From NCBI GenBank assembly GCA_902801375.1, contig CADCIB010000002.1:1-64000 (forward strand): a stretch of 64,000 nt of DNA, written 5' to 3'. Origin of the DNA: an uncultured Prevotellaceae bacterium (GTDB lineage Bacteria; Bacteroidota; Bacteroidia; Bacteroidales; Bacteroidaceae). Positions 38,410 through 46,302 of the stretch are shown piece after piece; within the stretch, counting starts at the first letter, position 1, and each line of letters opens with the position of its first letter. The notes beneath the pieces were generated by a model that saw only the letters and a program-made list of their open reading frames with translations, did no database searches and was not told where the DNA came from. A program made the translations under genes and the position numbers.

Positions 38410-38439
38410 AAAAGAAAAGGCGATGCCTCGCGCACCGCC
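38410..38439 (-). terminator. Terminator of the riboswitch transcript
   Basis: On the minus strand a GC-rich stem (GGCG-G-TGC with GCA-T-CGCC; 38419-38439) is followed by TTTTCTTTT. It separates the riboswitch unit from the GH28-GH105 gene. Confidence 0.7.
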
Positions 38440-38497
38440 TCTACTAATCAACTTATATAATAATACACTTTTTGGTTATTCTCTTGGCACGGCCATT

Positions 38498-38590
38498 TCA
38501 CAATGACCCCAAGCAAATACTTATATCAGTCTTTTTCTTTACAGAAAAAACAATAGAGTTTTCACCCACGAAATTGTTGTTCTTGGCCAT
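38498..38590 (-). CDS. Small ORF (30 aa) directly behind the cobalamin riboswitch
   Basis: ATG at 38590 reads MAKNNNFVGENSIVFSVKKK and ends CLGSL. It is preceded by GAAAGAAGGA, a Shine-Dalgarno-like stretch, which is uncommon in this phylum. It is the only ORF with a plausible start between the riboswitch and the terminator. I know no relative; it could equally be chance in a leftover leader. No membrane segment is seen. Confidence 0.35.
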   Translation of the reverse strand: MAKNNNFVGENSIVFSVKKKTDISICLGSL

Positions 38591-38619
38591 TCCTTCTTTC
38601 CTCGAGAAGCGTCGGCCGA

Positions 38620-38780
38620 CGGAAAAGGCAGGTCTTCTGACTTCACTCCGCTCTTCAAGCACCTTCTCGCCGGGGATACCGGCAATGGTCTTCGCTTGAG
38701 GCATAATGGAGCTCACAGCTGCGGGACAGTGGGAGACTTTCACTCCCTTCCCTTTTTAATCGCGCTGATAGCGAACCAAT
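38620..38780 (-). promoter_or_regulatory. Cobalamin (B12) riboswitch
   Basis: On the minus strand, in order: AAAAAGGGAA, a G(A)GTGAAA-type box with GGGAG/CTCCC arms, ACTGTCCCGCAGCTG (B12 box core), CCATTGCCGG...CCGG, GAGAAGGTG, and the closing GAAGTCAGAAGACCTGCC. These are the conserved blocks of the AdoCbl riboswitch in the right order and spacing. A perfect promoter lies just upstream. No btuB, cob, met or nrd gene follows. Confidence 0.9.
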
Positions 38781-38787
38781 TCCGCTG

Positions 38788-38818
38788 CAAAGATACGACA
38801 TTTTTGACAATCGCCAAA
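38788..38818 (-). promoter_or_regulatory. Promoter of the riboswitch transcript
   Basis: Minus-strand TTTG (complement of 38815-38818), 19-nt spacer, TATCTTTG (complement of 38788-38795). Start of transcription near 38781. Confidence 0.75.
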
Positions 38819-38845
38819 GAAAAACCATAAAAATAATTCAAAAAA

Positions 38846-38877
38846 TTTGTTTGTTTCAATAAAAATCCCTACCTTTG
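38846..38877 (+). promoter_or_regulatory. Promoter of the sigma factor gene
   Basis: TTTG (38846-38849), 20-nt spacer, TACCTTTG (38870-38877). The two divergent -33 elements here are under 30 bp apart, so a regulator bound between them could affect both. Confidence 0.75.
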
Positions 38878-38950
38878 CACCCAGTATAAACCCATTAAAC
38901 ATCATTGCCTATCGGAAAATTGTTACTTCAATAACAAAAAAAAGAAGAAA

Positions 38951-39547
38951 ATGAACCATTTGAGTCAGATGACCAACGAAGAGTTGGCATTGTCTTACGT
39001 TGAAGGAAACAATAGGGCATTCGATGAATTGCTTCGCCGTACGCAAGCGGAGTTGTTTTCCTATATTCTATTCGTGGTGCGCGATCAGGAGATGGCCAAC
39101 GACATCTTCCAGGAGACCTTTGTGAAGGTCATCATGAAGTTGCATCATGGGCAGTATTCACCATCGGGGCGCTTTGCCGCCTGGCTGGTGCGTATCGCTC
39201 ATAACGTCATCATGGACTGGTATCGCGACCAGCATCTGCTCAACGTCATGGAACCGGCAGAGAAGAACGACCTGTCGAACCTTTCGTCCGACGGGTTGCT
39301 CGAGCGTAACATCGAGAATGACTTCGTGAAGGAGCAGGTGATGGACGACGTGCGTCAGCTCATGAACGGTCTTCCACCCGTTCAGCGAGAGGTGGTCTAC
39401 ATGCGTTATTTCCAGGAACTGTCGTTCCGCGAGATAGCCGAGTCAACGGGCGTGAGTATCAACACGTCGCTTGGCCGCATGCGCTATGCCATTATGAACA
39501 TGAGGCGCATGGCGCAACAAAACCACCTGGAACTGAGCTACGAATAA
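38951..39547 (+). CDS. ECF-type RNA polymerase sigma factor
   Basis: 198 aa. Region 2 (AFDELLRRTQAELFSYILFVVRDQEMANDIFQETFVKV) and region 4 (LPPVQREVVYMRYFQELSFREIAESTGVSINTSLGRMRYAI) are clear; region 3 is absent, as in the ECF group. No anti-sigma factor gene is adjacent: the next gene on the other side is rpe, convergent with a 10-bp gap. This argues against the SusC-linked ECF/anti-sigma type and suggests a stand-alone regulator. Target promoters are unknown. Confidence 0.93.
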   Translation: MNHLSQMTNEELALSYVEGNNRAFDELLRRTQAELFSYILFVVRDQEMANDIFQETFVKVIMKLHHGQYSPSGRFAAWLVRIAHNVIMDWYRDQHLLNVMEPAEKNDLSNLSSDGLLERNIENDFVKEQVMDDVRQLMNGLPPVQREVVYMRYFQELSFREIAESTGVSINTSLGRMRYAIMNMRRMAQQNHLELSYE

Positions 39548-39557
39548 TAACTCTATC

Positions 39558-40208
39558 TCATAGGCTTTTCAGCTGGTGGATGGTCTCGATAGGATCCTTC
39601 GCCTTGAACACGTAGCTGCCGCTGACCAGCACGTCGGCACCGGCAGCCACGAGGCGCGGAGCTGTCTCGCCCTGCACACCGCCATCGATTTCGATAAGCG
39701 TCTTTGAACCGCTTTCTTCAATTATCCGGCGCAGGCGCTTCACCTTCTGGATGGTGTTCTCGATGAACTTCTGTCCGCCGAAACCGGGGTTCACGCTCAT
39801 CAGCAATACCATCTCCACGTCGCCAATGATGTCTTCCAGCACACAGACGGGTGTGGCGGGGTTCAGGGTGACGGCGGCTTTCATGCCAGCATCGTGGATT
39901 TCCTGAACGGTGCGGTGCAGGTGAGTGCAAGCTTCGTAGTGCACGTTCATCATCATAGCACCTACAGCTGCCGTGCGGCTGATGTAGCGTTCAGGATTTA
40001 CAATCATGTAATGGACATCGAGCGGCTTTTTGCAAATCTTCGATACTGCCTCAAGGACGGGGAATCCAAATGAGATGTTCGGCACAAACACGCCGTCCAT
40101 AATGTCCATGTGAAGCCAGTCGGCCTCACTACGGTTTATCATTTCAATGTCTTCCTGCAAATTGGCAAAGTTGGCCGACAGCAGGGAGGGAGAGATCAAT
40201 GTAGACAT
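39558..40208 (-). CDS. rpe: Ribulose-phosphate 3-epimerase
   Basis: 216 aa TIM barrel. SLLSANFANLQEDI, DWLHMDIMDGVFVPNISFGFPVLEAV (metal and catalytic Asp), DVHYMIVNPE, VLLMSVNPGFGGQKFI and IEIDGGVQ are the family signatures. Interconverts ribulose-5-P and xylulose-5-P in the pentose phosphate pathway. Full length. It lies 33 bp after a small ORF on the same strand. Confidence 0.97.
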   Translation of the reverse strand: MSTLISPSLLSANFANLQEDIEMINRSEADWLHMDIMDGVFVPNISFGFPVLEAVSKICKKPLDVHYMIVNPERYISRTAAVGAMMMNVHYEACTHLHRTVQEIHDAGMKAAVTLNPATPVCVLEDIIGDVEMVLLMSVNPGFGGQKFIENTIQKVKRLRRIIEESGSKTLIEIDGGVQGETAPRLVAAGADVLVSGSYVFKAKDPIETIHQLKSL

Positions 40209-40210
40209 TT

Positions 40211-40247
40211 TCCTTAATTGTCAATAATCAATTGTCAATTATCAATT
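40211..40247. repeat. Short AT-rich tandem repeat
   Basis: AATTGTCAATAATC followed by AATTGTCAATTATC and a partial third AATT, between the small ORF and rpe. Simple repeats of this kind are common in Bacteroidales intergenic DNA. Confidence 0.6.
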
Positions 40248-40376
40248 CAGCAAGTACTGCCGTCCATTGCCCTTTGGGCGGGACTCATTGTAGGCGTAAG
40301 CGATGGAGCGGATGATGCTGAGCGTGCGCTCTGAAGGGACTTGCATTTCTGAAGGTGTAAAATACTGCATAGGCAT
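40242..40376 (-). CDS. Small conserved-looking protein (44 aa) upstream of rpe
   Basis: ATG at 40376 (or 40370) gives MPMQYFTPSEMQVPSERTL and ends GNGRQYLLN. The amphipathic middle (TLSIIRSIAYAYNES) looks like a real helix, and codon use resembles the neighbours. It is followed 33 bp later by rpe on the same strand. I recall similar small ORFs in Bacteroidales but cannot confirm this here. Function unknown. Confidence 0.55.
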   Translation of the reverse strand: MPMQYFTPSEMQVPSERTLSIIRSIAYAYNESRPKGNGRQYLLN

Positions 40377-40458
40377 TGGTTTTTAGAAAAAGTTCTTTAT
40401 CTAAATAACGTCATTTTTTCGTTTTTATTGTGTAAGCAAGCAAGTTTTTTTTCTCCTC

Positions 40459-40490
40459 TTTGGCAAATTCATGCAAAATGCGTATATTTG
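40459..40490 (+). promoter_or_regulatory. Promoter of the TrpF-like gene
   Basis: TTTG (40459-40462), 20-nt spacer, TATATTTG (40483-40490), 24 bp before the ATG at 40515. This supports the shorter start. Confidence 0.7.
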
Positions 40491-40514
40491 CAGCCTAAAT
40501 CAATACAGTTAGGA

Positions 40515-41234
40515 ATGATTATCAAAGTGAGCGGGCTGCGCGAGGCCAGTCAAATTCGCGATGTTGCTGCTATGGGCGTGGGCATGATGGCTTTCGACTT
40601 CCGGAAGGAAAGCGAACGCTTTGTGCGCATGATATCCTCACAGGCAGGCATCATACCCGACTATTCTGAACAGCGGCTGGCAGCATCGCGAGGATATGAG
40701 GCACGGGGTGAGCGTGGCGAAAACCGTTATGAAACTCAGCCAACGACCACAGAGAGCACGCTTGTCCCCCAGAAAGTGGGCGTCTTTGCCGACGATATGC
40801 CGCAGAACATCATCACACGTATCTACAACTACCAGCTCGATGCCGTGCAATTGGATGGTTGTGAGTTGCCCGTGATGATTGATAACCTGCGACGCTCCGT
40901 GGTACCTGATATTTGTCCGAATATTATCATTATCAAGACTTTACATATCCATGAGGCCGCCGACGTCGATGCGTGGAAAGACTATGAGCACCACGCCGAT
41001 ATGCTGCTTTTGGAAATCAAGAATAGGGAGCACGTGAAAGACATAGTTGCCCGTTACAACGGCACTCTTCCCTTCTTGTTGAGCTACGGCATTGGTCCTG
41101 ATGATGCCGACTTCCAGAAGACGATCAGTCACCCCATGTTGGCAGGCTTTGACCTGGACGAAGGTTTTGAAACGGCTCCTGCAGTGAAAGATATTGCACG
41201 ATTGCAAGCCTTCATCCAGCAGTTTTCCCTATAG
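40515..41234 (+). CDS. Phosphoribosylanthranilate isomerase-like protein lacking usual catalytic residues
   Basis: 239 aa from MIIKVSGLREASQIRDV. The TIM-barrel pattern of TrpF is clear: QKVGVFADDMPQNIITRI, LDAVQLDGCELPVMIDNLR, IIIKTLHI, LPFLLSYGIGPDDA, and HPMLAGFDLDEGFE. However, the N-terminal KxCG(M/L) catalytic Cys is Ser here, the catalytic Asp block (LLLD.K) reads LLLEIK, and the following Gly-rich phosphate loop is missing. A 25-residue insertion (about 65-90) is also unusual. No other trp gene is nearby. It may have a new function or be a decaying paralogue. TrpF activity is doubtful. Confidence 0.75.
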   Translation: MIIKVSGLREASQIRDVAAMGVGMMAFDFRKESERFVRMISSQAGIIPDYSEQRLAASRGYEARGERGENRYETQPTTTESTLVPQKVGVFADDMPQNIITRIYNYQLDAVQLDGCELPVMIDNLRRSVVPDICPNIIIIKTLHIHEAADVDAWKDYEHHADMLLLEIKNREHVKDIVARYNGTLPFLLSYGIGPDDADFQKTISHPMLAGFDLDEGFETAPAVKDIARLQAFIQQFSL

Positions 41235-41300
41235 CATCCTCTGGAAGGATGGTCTGAACTCCAAATAACAGTATCATGTGAACTCCTGAACTCCTAAATA

Positions 41301-41699
41301 ATGCTCCTTCAAGATTTCCTCAACAACGGTGATATATTTGCCCTTCATGCTGGGGCACAGATTACAGAAATCGGTGATGGCTACGCTTTGGCGCAAATGA
41401 CCGTCAGCGGCGACCACCTTAATGCAGGTGGTGTCTGTCAGGGTGGCGCGATGTTCACCTTGGCCGACTTGGCCTTGGCCGCCGTGATGAATGGTCGCGG
41501 ACAACTGACGTTCAGCCTGGAAAGCACAATCTCGTTTCTTCACCATGCATTGCCTGGCGATGTGTTGACTGCTGAAGCCCGTGAGTTGCTGAACCACCAC
41601 AAGATACCTTATTATCAGGTGCAGGTTCACAACCAACGGGGTGAACTGGTGTGTGCGATGACAGGCCTGGCCTATCGCACTAACAAGGAGGTCACTTAA
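41301..41699 (+). CDS. PaaI-family hotdog thioesterase
   Basis: 132 aa single hotdog domain. HLNAGGVCQGGAMFTLADLALA carries the helix with the active-site region; STISFLHHALPGDVLTAEA follows, as in PaaI/YdiI-type acyl-CoA thioesterases. Cytoplasmic hydrolysis of acyl-CoA is expected, but the acyl group cannot be told. It stands 66 bp after the TrpF-like gene and 54 bp before a secreted phosphodiesterase. Confidence 0.88.
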   Translation: MLLQDFLNNGDIFALHAGAQITEIGDGYALAQMTVSGDHLNAGGVCQGGAMFTLADLALAAVMNGRGQLTFSLESTISFLHHALPGDVLTAEARELLNHHKIPYYQVQVHNQRGELVCAMTGLAYRTNKEVT

Positions 41700-41753
41700 T
41701 AATTTTATTGAGAATAAAGAAGATTCCCCCAAGAACAATCACGCTAAACAATT

Positions 41754-42668
41754 ATGAAAAAGAATTGTATCCTGTTTTTGCTGCTATTAACCTTGACCTC
41801 TGCTTACGGACGAGAAAACAATAAAGTTGGCCACCGTCGCGCCCAGCATGTCGTCTGGATTGGTATCGACGGATGGGGGGCGTATGCCTTCCGTGATTCC
41901 TTCCATTGTGAGATGAAAAACATCCGCCAACTCATGGCCGAGGGTGCATGGACAACGAAGGCTCGCACCGTGATGCCTTCTGTGAGCGGTCCTAATTGGG
42001 GCGCTATGTTTACGTCTGCCTTGCCTTGCATGAATGGCATCGTCGACAATGCCAACGGTCCGGCTGTTCCTCCTGTAGCTGCCACTGAGCACGGTCTGTT
42101 CCCAACCATCTTCCATGTGGTTCGCCATGCTTATCCTGAAGCAGAGATTGGTGTGCAGCACGAATGGATTACCATCAAGTATTATGTGGACAGTCTTGAT
42201 TGCAATCACGTGAAGCACATCGAGGAGGCGAATGCAGAGACCGACACACCCGCTGAAGCTGCCAAATATATCAAAGAGCGGAAACCCGACCTTTTCTTTA
42301 TCCATATCGACCAGGTGGACCATGTGGGGCATCATGATGGTCACCATACACCGCAATATTTCGACTGTGTGAATCGCGTGGATAGTCAGATTGGGCAGAT
42401 TGTTCAGGCTGTAAAGGATGCTGGCATCTACGATGATACCATCCTCATCTTGACCTCCGATCATGGAGGAGTGGGAAAGGGACACGGCGGCAATCATCCA
42501 GACGAACTGAATATCCCCGTTGTGTATTGTGGAAAGGGGGTGAAGCAGAACTATGAGATTCCCTCTGTGGTCATGCAGTTCGATGTGGCATCCACCATCG
42601 CCTACATCTTCGGCATAGAGCAGCCGCAGGAATGGCGTGGGCGAGCCACCCCCATCTTCAAAGAATAA
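41754..42668 (+). CDS. Secreted alkaline-phosphatase-superfamily phosphodiesterase
   Basis: 304 aa. Signal peptide 1-19 (ends AYGRE). VVWIGIDGWGAYAF supplies the first metal Asp, and MPSVSGPNWGAMFTS the nucleophile Ser/Thr region. HIDQVDHVGHHDGHH and TSDHGGVGKGHGG hold the remaining Asp/His metal ligands of the type I phosphodiesterase / nucleotide pyrophosphatase group. It ends right after the last core motif, so it is a minimal member. It acts outside the cytoplasm, with substrate unknown. Confidence 0.88.
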   Translation: MKKNCILFLLLLTLTSAYGRENNKVGHRRAQHVVWIGIDGWGAYAFRDSFHCEMKNIRQLMAEGAWTTKARTVMPSVSGPNWGAMFTSALPCMNGIVDNANGPAVPPVAATEHGLFPTIFHVVRHAYPEAEIGVQHEWITIKYYVDSLDCNHVKHIEEANAETDTPAEAAKYIKERKPDLFFIHIDQVDHVGHHDGHHTPQYFDCVNRVDSQIGQIVQAVKDAGIYDDTILILTSDHGGVGKGHGGNHPDELNIPVVYCGKGVKQNYEIPSVVMQFDVASTIAYIFGIEQPQEWRGRATPIFKE

Positions 42669-42696
42669 AAGAGACTTATTGCAAAGCTTGTGTTGT

Positions 42697-43266
42697 TCAT
42701 TCTTCTTCTTCGCAGCACCACTTCGTGACCTTAATCATAACCGCCATGCCGGGGATTTCTTTCAGCAGGTAGTATTTGCCGCTGGAGCGGACGAGTCGGC
42801 CGGTGAGACCAGTCAATGGACCGTGATGCACACGTACGCGGGTGCCAGGCTTCAGCCGCGCCTCTTCTTCAGAGAGGTATTTCTTCATGAGCAGGTCGGG
42901 GTTGCACAGTGTGATAAACTCGTGCATCTGTTGGGCTGGTATCTGGTAAAATTCTTGGGAACCACGTTCTTTGCGGATAACGAAATAGTGTCCTTTGAAG
43001 TGTTCGAGCAGGGAAGGGAGTTCTTTGTCGTCGAAAGTTTTTTTTATGAACAATAGATTGCTGACCACGGGGCGCAACTCATGACGGAGTTTGCCTTCGC
43101 GGTCAGTAAAGTCAACATTCTGTAGGGGAACAAAGACATTTATTCCCTGTTGGGAGAGGTGGTCGTAGAGTGCTTTCTGCCTTGCCCCGAACAACTGCAG
43201 GGCGTACCAGGGCTGTTGGTCGAGGGCAATCTCATGGGTTTCGTATTTCTTCCAGTCGGACATCAA
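42697..43266 (-). CDS. UpxY-type NusG paralogue (transcription antiterminator)
   Basis: 189 aa. NGN domain at about 18-110 (PWYALQLFGARQKALYDHLSQQGINVFVPLQ, RPVVSNLLFIKK), linker, and a C-terminal KOW domain (KPGTRVRVHHGPLTGLTGRLVR). This is the layout of UpxY proteins, which help RNA polymerase read through capsule operons in Bacteroides. Here it is the last gene of a lysE/DUF4924/rfbD/prfC operon, 14 bp after prfC, and not at the head of a capsule locus, so its target may be elsewhere. Confidence 0.85.
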   Translation of the reverse strand: MMSDWKKYETHEIALDQQPWYALQLFGARQKALYDHLSQQGINVFVPLQNVDFTDREGKLRHELRPVVSNLLFIKKTFDDKELPSLLEHFKGHYFVIRKERGSQEFYQIPAQQMHEFITLCNPDLLMKKYLSEEEARLKPGTRVRVHHGPLTGLTGRLVRSSGKYYLLKEIPGMAVMIKVTKWCCEEEE

Positions 43267-43280
43267 AAAGTATCTACGAT

Positions 43281-44870
43281 TCAGAACTCTGAGGTGAAGT
43301 GGAAATGGATGTGCTTAAAGTCTTCTTGAGCCATTTGTAGCACATAGCCAGAATCGGCAAGGAAGACGTCGCGCCCCTCCTTGTCCTTGGCCATATACTG
43401 GTATTTTCGCTTCTTGAATGCGTCCAGTTCCTTTTCGTCGTCGGCCTCTATCCAACAAGCTTTGTACAGGTGGACAGGTTCCCAGCGGCAACGCGCATTG
43501 TACTCGTTCTCCAATCGGTATTGGATGACTTCAAACTGCAATTGGCCGACGGTGCCGATGATCTTGCGGTTATTGAACTGGTTGACGAACAGCTGTGCCA
43601 CACCCTCATCCATCAATTGGTCAATACCTTTCTGCAGTTGCTTCGACTTCATCGGGTCGTCGTTCTCAATATACTTGAACAACTCGGGTGAGAAACTGGG
43701 CAGACCTCGGAAATGAATCTTCTCTCCCTCGGTCAGCGTGTCGCCAATCTTGAAGATGCCACCCGTGTCGGGCAGTCCCACAATGTCGCCGGGCCATGCT
43801 TCATCGATGGTAGACTTGCGCTGGGCCATGAATTGTGTAGGCGAAGTGAAGCGGAGCGTCTTGCCCTGCCTGACATGCAGATAAGGCTGATTGCGCTGGA
43901 ATTTGCCGGAACAGACCTTGCAGAAGGCAATACACGAGCGGTGGTTGGGGTCGATGTTGGCCGTAATCTTGAAGATGAAGCCCGTGAACTTCGGCTCTTC
44001 AGGCTGCACCATGCGTTCCTCGGCCTTGGTGGGACGGGGCGACGGGGCTATCTCCACGAAGCAGTTGAGCAATTCCTGTACACCAAAGTTGTTCAGGGCA
44101 GAACCAAAGAAGACGGGGGCAACTGTGGCGGCGCGATATTCTTCGACGTCGAACTCCGGGTAAACGCCGTCCACCAATTCCAGGTCATCGCGTAGCTTGG
44201 CAGCATCTTGTTCGCCAATACGTGCATCAAGTTCGGAGGATGCGACATCCACGCTGACTTTTTCTGTAACGCGTTGTTTGTCGGGTGTAAACAGGTCGAG
44301 CTTTTGTTCGTATATGTTGTACACACCCTTGAATTTCGCTCCTTGGTTAATGGGCCAAGAGAGTGGTCGTACGCTGATTTCCAGTTCTTTCTCCAATTCA
44401 TCGAGCAGGTCGAAGGGGTCGCGTCCTTCGCGGTCCATCTTGTTGATGAAGATGATGACGGGCGTGTTGCGCATTCGGCAGACGCTCATCAGTTTGCGCG
44501 TCTGAGTCTCCACACCTTTGGCACCGTCCACCACAATGATGGCCGAGTCGACGGCTGTCAGCGTGCGGTAGGTGTCCTCGGCGAAGTCCTGGTGACCAGG
44601 AGTGTCGAGAATGTTCACCTTGTATTCTACGTCGGAACCTTCTGGTGAGTAGTCAAACTCCATGACCGATGTGCTGACCGATATTCCACGTTGCTTCTCG
44701 ATGTCCATCCAGTCGCTGGTGGCTGTCTTTCTGATCTTGTTGCTTTTCACGGCACCGGCCACTTGTATCTGTCCGCCGAAAAGCAGGAACTTCTCGGTCA
44801 GTGTAGTTTTACCGGCATCGGGATGCGATATGATGGCGAATGTTCTTCTGCGTTCTATCTCTGGGTTCAC
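43281..44870 (-). CDS. prfC: Peptide chain release factor 3
   Basis: 529 aa translational GTPase. The G motifs are [13 protein letters not shown], the RGISV switch, [12 protein letters not shown] and [15 protein letters not shown], and the C-terminal part ([19 protein letters not shown]) is RF3-specific. It recycles RF1/RF2 from the ribosome. Full length. It lies 28 bp after rfbD and 14 bp before the NusG paralogue. Confidence 0.97.
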   Translation of the reverse strand: MNPEIERRRTFAIISHPDAGKTTLTEKFLLFGGQIQVAGAVKSNKIRKTATSDWMDIEKQRGISVSTSVMEFDYSPEGSDVEYKVNILDTPGHQDFAEDTYRTLTAVDSAIIVVDGAKGVETQTRKLMSVCRMRNTPVIIFINKMDREGRDPFDLLDELEKELEISVRPLSWPINQGAKFKGVYNIYEQKLDLFTPDKQRVTEKVSVDVASSELDARIGEQDAAKLRDDLELVDGVYPEFDVEEYRAATVAPVFFGSALNNFGVQELLNCFVEIAPSPRPTKAEERMVQPEEPKFTGFIFKITANIDPNHRSCIAFCKVCSGKFQRNQPYLHVRQGKTLRFTSPTQFMAQRKSTIDEAWPGDIVGLPDTGGIFKIGDTLTEGEKIHFRGLPSFSPELFKYIENDDPMKSKQLQKGIDQLMDEGVAQLFVNQFNNRKIIGTVGQLQFEVIQYRLENEYNARCRWEPVHLYKACWIEADDEKELDAFKKRKYQYMAKDKEGRDVFLADSGYVLQMAQEDFKHIHFHFTSEF

Positions 44871-44898
44871 GTTTTTCTTTCGTTATGAAGTTATGACT

Positions 44899-45759
44899 TT
44901 ATTTCGATGCTTCCATTCTCTCCAAACACTTCTGCAAGCTCTCTTCCCACTGCGGAATAACGATGCCGTAGGTCTGCTTGATTTTCGTCTTGTCGAGCAC
45001 GCTATAGTGCGGACGGCTGGCAGGAGTGGGATACTCCTCCGTGTGTAAGGGGCTCACCTGACAGCGGTTGATGCCTGCCATCCGGTGGATGGCTTTCGCA
45101 AAGTCGTACCACGAACAGACACCTTCGTCGGAGAAGTGGAAGATGCCTGGCTTTACACCTTGTTCGATGGCAGTCATGATGGCTTGTGCCAAGTCGTGGG
45201 CATAAGTGGGTGTTCCCACTTGGTCGAACACTACGCCCAATTTGTCGCGTTCACGCCCCAGTCGGAGCATGGTCTTCACGAAGTTGTTGCCGAAAGTGGA
45301 GTAGAGCCAACCGGTGCGGATGATCATGGTCTTACGGCAGAACTTCATGACACCCATCTCGCCAGCGAGCTTGGTGGAACCATAAACACTGTCGGGACAG
45401 GGGGTATCGGTTTCCACATAAGGCGTGTGGTTCGTGCCATCGAACACATAGTCAGTGGAGATGTGCAAGAGCCATCCACCACGTTTCTCAATGGCAGCCG
45501 CCAGATAGGCGGGCGCTTCGGTATTGAGGGCGGTAGCCAACTGACGGTCGCTTTCCGCTTTGTCGACGGCGGTATAGGCGGCACAGTTGACGATGCCGTC
45601 TACTTTGTTCTCTGCCACAAACTGGTTGACTGCCAATTGGTTGGTGATGTCAAGCTCTTCCACGTCAGTGTTCAGCCACTGGTGGTTGGGATAGTTTTTC
45701 TCAAGCAATTGCAGCTCGTTGCCAAGCTGTCCGTTGCATCCAGTAATGAGTATTTTCAT
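44899..45759 (-). CDS. rfbD: dTDP-4-dehydrorhamnose reductase
   Basis: 286 aa short-chain dehydrogenase. GCNGQLGNELQ is the nucleotide-binding loop; STDYVFDG and YGSTKLAGE carry the Ser-Tyr-Lys triad. It makes dTDP-L-rhamnose for surface polysaccharide. Its start overlaps the end of the DUF4924 gene by 4 bp, so the two are translationally coupled. No rfbA, B or C gene is next to it. Confidence 0.95.
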   Translation of the reverse strand: MKILITGCNGQLGNELQLLEKNYPNHQWLNTDVEELDITNQLAVNQFVAENKVDGIVNCAAYTAVDKAESDRQLATALNTEAPAYLAAAIEKRGGWLLHISTDYVFDGTNHTPYVETDTPCPDSVYGSTKLAGEMGVMKFCRKTMIIRTGWLYSTFGNNFVKTMLRLGRERDKLGVVFDQVGTPTYAHDLAQAIMTAIEQGVKPGIFHFSDEGVCSWYDFAKAIHRMAGINRCQVSPLHTEEYPTPASRPHYSVLDKTKIKQTYGIVIPQWEESLQKCLERMEASK

Positions 45760-46298
45760 AATTCGAGTTTTCCTTGTTTGTCTTGTTGATAATAGTCAGA
45801 AAGCATGCCAATGAAGGTTGTGATTTCTTTGATGGCAAGCTGTGTGTCTGTGGAGATCTCCTTTTTCTGAAGGCGTAGCATCATGGTGCCGTAGAGAGCG
45901 TTGAAGCATGTCTCTATTTCAGGAACATCGTCCTCACCTTTCTTTTGTCGGAGTTCCACGATAAAAGGCAGCACTTTGTAGTATTCGCTGGTGTAGAATG
46001 GGAACTTGGTGCTTTCGAGCAGTTCGGCATTCAGTTCTGAGAGTTGCTGTATCACAATGCGATTGATCTGCAGGTGCCCTTTCTCACGGCATCCTTCTTG
46101 GTTCATCATGCGCACCAGGTCGCCCATCCAGTCGGTCATTTCCTCCTTCTGTTCGTCGGTGTAGTCGAACTGAGAAATATACTCGCGGCGCAACCGGCTG
46201 AGCGAGCAGTCGTAGGCGCGGATAATGTCCTCCACCTGCCACATGTAGAGCAGGTATTCGGCAATGTTCTTCTTGCGTAGTTCTTGCGAAATATACAT
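45756..46298 (-). CDS. DUF4924 family protein
   Basis: 180 aa, all-helical by sequence, with MYISQELRKKNIAEYLLYMWQ, YDCSLSRLRREYI and INRIVIQQLSELN as in this Bacteroidetes-restricted family. No signal or membrane segment, so cytoplasmic. Function unknown. It is sandwiched between a LysE-type exporter (4 bp gap) and rfbD (4 bp overlap). Confidence 0.85.
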   Translation of the reverse strand: MYISQELRKKNIAEYLLYMWQVEDIIRAYDCSLSRLRREYISQFDYTDEQKEEMTDWMGDLVRMMNQEGCREKGHLQINRIVIQQLSELNAELLESTKFPFYTSEYYKVLPFIVELRQKKGEDDVPEIETCFNALYGTMMLRLQKKEISTDTQLAIKEITTFIGMLSDYYQQDKQGKLEL

Positions 46299-46302
46299 GG
46301 TA

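Noticed and set aside
38498..38743. 81-codon ORF over the cobalamin riboswitch
   Set aside because: Its first 51 codons are the riboswitch itself; only the internal ATG at 38590 lies outside the conserved structure.
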